NCBI GenBank assembly: GCA_031002005.1
Contig: CM061918.1
Location: 61,414,531-61,478,530, forward strand
DNA length: 64,000 nt
From: Vandiemenella viatica
Lineage: Eukaryota > Arthropoda > Insecta > Orthoptera > Morabidae
Direction: 5' to 3'
Below the pieces are notes generated by a model. It saw only the letters and a program-made list of their open reading frames with translations. It did not search any database and had not been told where the DNA came from. This document shows, piece by piece, positions 57,541-64,000 of this stretch. Each line of letters starts with the position of its first letter. The first letter of the stretch is position 1. The translations under genes and the position numbers were made by a program.

Positions 57541-59926
57541 AGTATGGGGAAGTTGTGAAAGCTTTATTAAAGTAGTGGACTTAAGTGAGTTAGTTGAATC
57601 TATCTGCTGTCTTCATTAATGAATGTGTGTGTCAGATGCCTTTTCTTAGGATTATGACTGATACCAGCTACACTACACAAGTTTACAGAACAAACTGTCG
57701 ACCAATTTTCATCCTGATACTTTTGAATCTGATTCAAGTAGCATAAACTGTATCAGTCTGCTGTGTTTAGTCACCCCCCAGTACCAGCAAGTTGTTTGAC
57801 ATACTCGCACAATTAAGGTTTGCATCCAAAATATTATAAGACCTGTTCTTTTTTCATGTTCATCCTTGCCCTCCTGCCTTCATCTGTGGTAAGTCTTGGT
57901 TATTATCCTTATTCTATTTTTTATTTTCACTGTCTGAAAACATTTTCCTTCTCATTATTTAAGTATTGGCAAAGATATAAAGCACAAAGTTACCACTCAC
58001 TTTAAGCACATAGCAATCTGATATGTACTTAGCTTGTGATTGAAACCTTTTTTTTTTTTGTTTCAAAATTTCTATAGCAGCTGCAAGTGTATTTGTAATT
58101 ATTTTGTTTGGTTTCTATCACTTTCTCTTGCACTTTATTTTGATATCCACACCAAATGTTGTTTAAACTAATAGAATAACAACATTTAGGTGAAGTGGAA
58201 TGTTGTTTATCCTAAAATTGCTGGATATTCAATATTGTTTACAAGGATTGATGCTCCAATGATACTTTTGCACATTACTTAGCAAAAGAAATGTCACTTA
58301 TAGAAGAATAGATACAACCTTTATGGAGCCTGTCACGAACTTCAATGAAACATAATTATTGGCAAGCAGCTTTCATCTGTGTTAGTCCCATTTGTTCCTA
58401 TCATAGTTTTTTCATCAATTTCTCTTTCCACTTTTTCATTGTTCAGTTGTGTATTGCCATCTTGGTCATTTCATTGTATCATTCTGTGTACCTCCCACAA
58501 TTTTACTAACTTCTTTCATATATTCCTTAAATTGAGTTTCCAACAAATATGCAGTTATAATCTCCTTAAAAACTATCATGAAAAATTAGAATAGGTTTAT
58601 CTGTAATCATCTTCAAAAGAGTATAAATATCGCAAAATCTATGTGTTCCTTGTCACAAAATATACAGTCATACACCTTTTTTAGTACAAATCTTACAAAA
58701 AGCTGTTAGCGAACAAACTTAGTTGCTACAACTGAATCGCATATGCTTTTATCTATTAGAAGAGTGACTGCAATAACAGTACATTTCTGGTTATATTTCT
58801 CTTTGTATCCAATCATGAATAATGGTCTCTTTTCAAGAAACCTTTACATTTAAATTACATTAGCACTAAGATTGAAATGAAGCTTTGCATTTACAAGTGC
58901 AGAAATCCCCATAAAATCATACCTAAAAAAAAAAAAAAAAAAAAAAAAAAATAGAATGATGGAAAAGTAGATGGTGGGCTGTCTAATTGAATTCAATTTT
59001 GAAATCATCACTCTTTTTTATTATTGAAAGATGATGCAAAAACAATAATATGACAGTATTATCAGGAAGTAGATGATGCTTACATCAAATGTAGAATTTG
59101 TGGTGCCCTTGTATTAATCTTTATGTATAAAATCCCCTGCATGCATAAACCACATCATCACGGACAAACCAATGAATGTATTCAGGCCATATTCACATGA
59201 AATGTTATTGAGGTGGCACAAAATATTTTTATTCATAATTCATTCTGATAGGTGATGCATAAGAATAATTCCTATATTTAAAATTAGGTTATGCTGATCT
59301 TGATTCCACAGATAACTCTATATTTCAGAAGCCCTGCTCACGAAAAATTTACACTAGCACTGTTTTGATTCTGTTTTGTTTTTATAGTTTTGTTATTTGT
59401 AGGAGGTGTAGTAATAAAATGGAATATCGTCTTCAATAATTTTTGTGTTGCAAGGAAATTTTTGTCTTTCAAGGAACAGTGAAGCATAGATGATAATTAA
59501 TTATCTTTGGTTTGAATTTGACACAAAATAAGTTTATGGTAAACAGTTGTTTGCTTCTATTACACTTTAAGTAAATCACATTGTGTGCTATAATATACAG
59601 TTCATAACAGTAGTATTTTTGTGTTTCAATGGAATTCCTAATATAAATATTAATAAATTTTATAATATGTGAAATTAATTACAATAAGTAAATGTTAATA
59701 ATTTAAATTCAATGTAATATTTTGTTAAATGCAAAATCAAACACCAAGAAATTGTTTTAGTGTCCTTAGCATTTGGTAGGTAAAATAGGGTATGTTTCAC
59801 TTTGATGTTAAGTTGCAAAGCTGAGATATTAAAGATAAAATTTTCCACAAATGGGTAATCATTTTTTTATTGAACAAGATAGTTTCTTTGCCCTGCTGGT
59901 GTTGTATTAACTAGGACATAATCTGT
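57541..59926. other. intronic stretch without recognised features
   Basis: Apart from the A run at 58925-58951, no feature could be supported. Confidence 0.4.
58925..58951. repeat. poly(A) run of 27
   Basis: Twenty-seven consecutive A. No retroposed body was recognised upstream. Confidence 0.9.
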
Positions 59927-59930
59927 TTAA

Positions 59931-60555
59931 CCCTTTCCTCCCTGACGGTACTTATAAGTACCACTGTATTTACCACCATATAATTCGACAATACCAGTGT
60001 CCACTGCATTGATAAGCCTGTTGATGTATTGTTGTATGATTAAGTCAGACAATGACAACATTTATTTTTAAATTTCTGCGTGAAATTTGCGAAAAATTAA
60101 TTTTCTAAGTTTTCAGCATACAGACAAAAAAAACAAGTGGTACATTACAATGAATACAATGTAAGATTTGGAAACTGTACCTAAATTGTAAAAATCTGAT
60201 GAAGATGTGAAGTATGTAGAACGAAGAAAATACAGTAAAAACATCATTCCAAATGTTGCACTACAATGTCTTTTGTGTCTGAATGAGCAAAAAGAATTTT
60301 TTTTTTTTTTTTTTAATATCGTGAGGCAAATATTTCATACCAATATGAACATAATTGATTTCAATTGCTATTTCTGTACATCATGTGATACACAAAGTCC
60401 CTGACGGTACTTATAAGTACCGGCTTAGTAATTAGCACTTAGAGTTCCAAAAAAAATTTGAAAAAAACATGTGTGTTTAATTTCAAGTACCTTTATACAA
60501 ATATATAATTGAAATTATAAATTTCCCTTTTTTTCCAATAGCCGGTAGGAAAGGG
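59931..60555. mobile_element. piggyBac-type non-autonomous element
   Basis: TTAA lies on both sides (59927-59930 and 60556-60559). The inverted ends are CCCTTTCCTCCC and GGTAGGAAAGGG. TTAA duplication with ends starting CCC is the signature of the piggyBac superfamily. Close to each end lies CCCTGACGGTACTTATAAGT (from about 59940 and about 60401), with the 16-bp palindrome GGTACTTATAAGTACC. A weak Cys-containing reading (QCLLCLNEQKE, near 60267) could be a relic of the transposase C-terminal zinc finger, but this is uncertain. The 625-bp length shows it is non-autonomous. Confidence 0.8.
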
Positions 60556-60559
60556 TTAA

Positions 60560-63500
60560 GAGGGAGGTCTGTACTTTAACACTATGCATAAATGAAGTTG
60601 ATGGCAGTAGCCAAAAATTCTTTTATAGGTTATCTCATAAGTAACAGCTCAAATTCAGCACGAATGAATCTGCGAATCCTGCTAGTTTTGAATAAATTCT
60701 TAAGTTCTAAATAATTATAAATTTATTTTTCCATCTCCACCTAAACTTCCACATCTACACCTGTATCCGCTTAGTTAGAACATTTCTCAGAATATTTAAA
60801 TAAAGTAGTCTGCTGTGTCGACAAATGAATAAATACTCCTATTTGATACAAATCTTTTTTAATGACACCACAGTAAAACAGCAACACTTCTTTATTTTTA
60901 CAGTGCTATTCTTATTAAATATCCAATGTGAATTGAATATTGGTCTGTATGTTTTTTACTACTTAGAAAAATATTTCTGTTATCTCTCCAACATAAACTT
61001 TGTGCTTTTGTAATCACTTAAAATAAAAGGATCAAAATTTTTTTTATTGGTGTAGCATGTTTGATTTGAATTTCTAGTACATTAACAAACAGAAAATGAT
61101 GTTTGTTTTACCACATGAGGAATACATGATTTCATACTTATTGTCTTACTAGATTCTTTGCTTGGTGTCATCTGTTGTTGATGTAGCTTGAAGAGATGCG
61201 TGTTCATTGTTTCTTTTTCCCTCCAGATCTTTGCATTCCCTGCTTTTAGATTACCCATTACACTGTATTTTCTTTTAATTTGTATTTTGTGGAAGAAGTT
61301 TCCGGTAAGTATAAAATGTTACCCAGAAATGTCGGTAGATTATACACTGAGTGTAGTAGATAGAGTAGTTAGTTATGTGGCCATCAAGCATTGTGAATTA
61401 ATATTTTTTTAAGCAAACAGACTGTGAGTGTCATTAGTTCCAAAATACCTGTTGCAAACTATTATTTTTTTTTTTACATTTTAGGTTAAGAAACATCACC
61501 TTTAAATGTAAATTATCACTCTTTTTACAATTTCTTATATGTAAAGATGTAAAAATTATTTTTTTATATTATATTTATTTTTATATAGGTACATTCACTT
61601 CTATAACAGAGAATCTAGATAGTAATTAGTTATTGATTTATTTAAGTAGGAATTATATTTTTATCTACAAATAGTTTAAGCCCAGTCAACTTTAATGACA
61701 CCAACTCACTCAACTTAAAGCTGGAATTCAAGCTAGTTACAATGTAATTGTCATGTATTTGGGTTACTGCATAATATATGGGCATATGAAATTGATATAA
61801 TATCTCTTCTATTATTTTAAGTTCATGGAGGAATATATAGACATAAATTAAAAATATATGGTTAAAAGTTCAGTCATATATTTCTTAAATTTTTCACACT
61901 ATGCTTTGTCTGACACTTTTTATCAATGCTTTCATTTGCTTCTCCACTTTCGGCATTGCTTGCGCTTTGGCAGGAATGCCTTGCAGTTAGTCTAAAAGCT
62001 ACCAACCGGAAATTAGTTGCACGTTTATTCATTACATGAACTTCTTGTTCATTGCTCTGCTGTTATCCAGTTTTGTAACTGAATAGTTTAATATGCAAAT
62101 AAAATAGTTACATTTTTCATTATGGAAGTGGAATTGCAATTTGATTACATGTAAGTTAAAAGTAATATGTGGATTCTGGAAAATGTTCTGTCTTTATCTT
62201 AACAAGACAATTACATATTATAACAATATGTTTGCACGGAACATAATTCCTTAAGAAAATTTGACTTACTCTGTTCCGTTATGCCTAATATGTTATTTAA
62301 CAAGTATCAGTGTATCAGTAAATTGTAGCTGTTAAACCAAATTGTCTACTTATGATTCACTAACAAAAACTGCCTCAGTAACTCCTCCTAGACAAATAAT
62401 CAGCACTAAAATTTTTACTTCAGTAGTTTAAATAGCACATTTACTTGTTTCCAGCAGTGTGTAGTTTTTAATGGCCAATGAAATTCATTGATGGAAATTA
62501 TATAGAATTATGCTTGGGGTTAAGAGTGGTGACCCCACAATGGAGATAAAAAGTTTAGGGAACTGAAAACATAAACCCTAGATTATTCAGTGAATTGTGA
62601 AATGTCACCTTTTTATATCATATAACGGTTTGAAATATACAAAAGTCAGAAGTGATTGATTGTTTTGCTGTAATCCTGTATTTATTATTATTTTATTTCA
62701 GTTTTAATGGAAAGAATTTATAATTTTTTATGTCTAAAGCATGAACTACATTTTTTTTAAAATTCAATCGTTTCAAACAATAGTAACACAAGTTTTAGGA
62801 ATAACTTTCTTTCTTTCCACTACAGTGCAGTTATCTCTGAGACAAACTTTCATTTTAAGTTCTGTTGCTTGTGTCTTTTTTCTTGTCATTCATTTTCTCA
62901 TACTTCTTTTGCTTTGAATTAATAACATTAAGACCAGGGTCTTCCTCTACTTTCTCAGTTATTTTGGGTACTTCATTAGCTCAAGACCCAATAAAAGAAG
63001 AAAAAAAAGTAAATTCTGTTTGATTGGATTCAATATGAGTAGTACTGCTGTTCTGTGTTTAAATCTACAGTTTATTGAACCATCTGTGTAGCAATGAAAA
63101 AAATAATTGATAAACAGAAGAATATGTTCAGTTTCAATAACAACTTAATTGAATTGAAGGTATGTGTGATAAATAGATTTGTTTCAATTATTTTTGAATA
63201 AATTGCCTGTTATGTATTTGCAGTTATTGAGTCCACTAGAATCTCTTCAGGCTAACAGATTTATGAATCATACAACCTGCACTGTTCATCAGATGAGGAA
63301 GAACTAAAAAGTTATTTCTGACACTTACATCACACAATGTCATACTTCCTACATACTCAGTTACATGACTCACTGGCCATAATCACACTCTTGTAGATAA
63401 GCTGTACAAGCAGTCTTCAGCAAAGTCATTAGCATGCTCTGAAGCAAAAGTCTGTAACTTATTTGTCACACATCACATTGTTTGTAGATCATATTTATAT

Positions 63501-64000
63501 CATGCTGCTAATGCGAAGGAAACTTAACGTTCAGAAACGTGTCTATCATAGAATTTGTTTTTAAATGCCTTGATACTGGCTAATGTGGTTTGTTATTCAT
63601 GTCATAAAATTTCTTGTTCCCACGCCAGAGATACAGGCTCCGTCTTATTGTTCTGCTCTAGTATTCTAATTCAACATTTCTCAATGTTCCTCTACTTGTA
63701 ACTTCCACTTTGAACTTCAACAACAATTCTCTCATTGTTATGTGTTATTAAATACGGTTTATTTTCATCAAAGATGTGACAATTTTTACACTATATCATT
63801 GTGTTTTGAGTGTTTCAAAAATATTTGTTTATTTTTATTTCAAATTCAAGTGATTCTTTTACAAACAAGTCATGCTTCACATAATTCTCTAAAGCATAAT
63901 TCTATCATTCTAATCTAGTCACAATATTTATTACTCACCTACATGAATTTTAGTGAGGATATTTAGTCAAATATTTTTTAACATTTAAGTGAAATTCACT
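60560..64000. other. AT-rich stretch, possibly intron
   Basis: Only the doubtful exon at 61227-61304 stands out. No transposon, RNA gene or further exon could be supported to the end of the window. Confidence 0.4.
61227..61304 (+). CDS. possible exon with M4-like hydrophobic segment
   Basis: A strong acceptor (tttctttttccctccag) and a consensus donor (gtaagt) bracket 78 bp that are open in phase 0, matching the phase in which the 48580-48630 exon ends. The translation is IFAFPAFRLPITLYFLLICI then LWKKFP, a hydrophobic run ending in basic residues, with an Ile-Phe-x-Phe-Pro start reminiscent of the fourth helix of Cys-loop receptors. It lacks the usual Asn/Tyr-Trp pattern, and a donor directly after M4 is unusual. 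It may be an M4 exon, an alternative exon, or a chance pseudo-exon in AT-rich DNA. Confidence 0.22.

Noticed and set aside
1..64000. CRISPR array, bacterial operon or viral genome
   Set aside because: No regularly spaced repeats with unique spacers, no closely packed genes and no viral replication genes were seen. Introns and eukaryotic transposons dominate.

Overview
The window is AT-rich, intron-dominated animal DNA, almost certainly from an insect. The only cellular gene I recognise is a ligand-gated chloride channel whose closest match from memory is the insect pHCl-1 (pH-sensitive chloride channel) subunit. Everything else I can identify is transposable-element debris. The very large introns (about 13.9 kb and 20.7 kb), the mix of mariner, Tc1, piggyBac, hAT, Penelope and LINE relics, and the LINE tails built on GTAGAT repeats suggest a large polyneopteran genome such as a grasshopper or stick insect. 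That placement is inference. No bacterial-type features, tRNA genes, rRNA genes or CRISPR arrays were seen.

Host gene (+ strand): four exons join in phase. They are a loop-C exon (12541-12615), the M1 exon (26529-26681), the M2-M3 exon (27625-27839) and a 51-bp exon at the start of the M3-M4 loop (48580-48630). A possible further exon with an M4-like hydrophobic stretch lies at 61227-61304 and is weak. The N-terminal extracellular exons were not found in the first 12.5 kb and probably lie to the left of the window. The whole window may therefore be inside this one gene.

Left part (1-16.5 kb): mostly unassigned AT-rich DNA, with a hAT-type MITE with 8-bp target duplications (7055-7242), a degenerate mariner (about 7840-9390) interrupted by a tRNA-derived SINE, and a fold-back element (9512-9808).

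Middle part (16.5-23 kb): two unusual elements lie close together. One is a Tc1-type element converted into a nearly perfect 1.43-kb palindrome (16532-17964). The other is a 4.3-kb transposon with about 440-bp terminal inverted repeats (18490-22816). Its repeats carry three copies of a TACGTCATAGTATAAA-type motif and five direct GCCAGAC sites, and it holds a broken minus-strand gene of an invertebrate-wide transposon-associated family.

Intron between 27.8 and 48.6 kb: LINE fragments of two families, a SINE piece, a fold-back with 75-bp perfect arms, three short insertions with 11-14 bp target duplications, a Penelope-like element with a readable GIY-YIG domain, a LINE with an inverted 5' piece, and a second copy of the first mariner.

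Right part (48.6-64 kb): two more copies of the GTAGAT-tailed LINE, a mariner of a second family, a third Tc1/mariner-superfamily relic, a piggyBac-type non-autonomous element bounded by TTAA, and long featureless AT-rich stretches.
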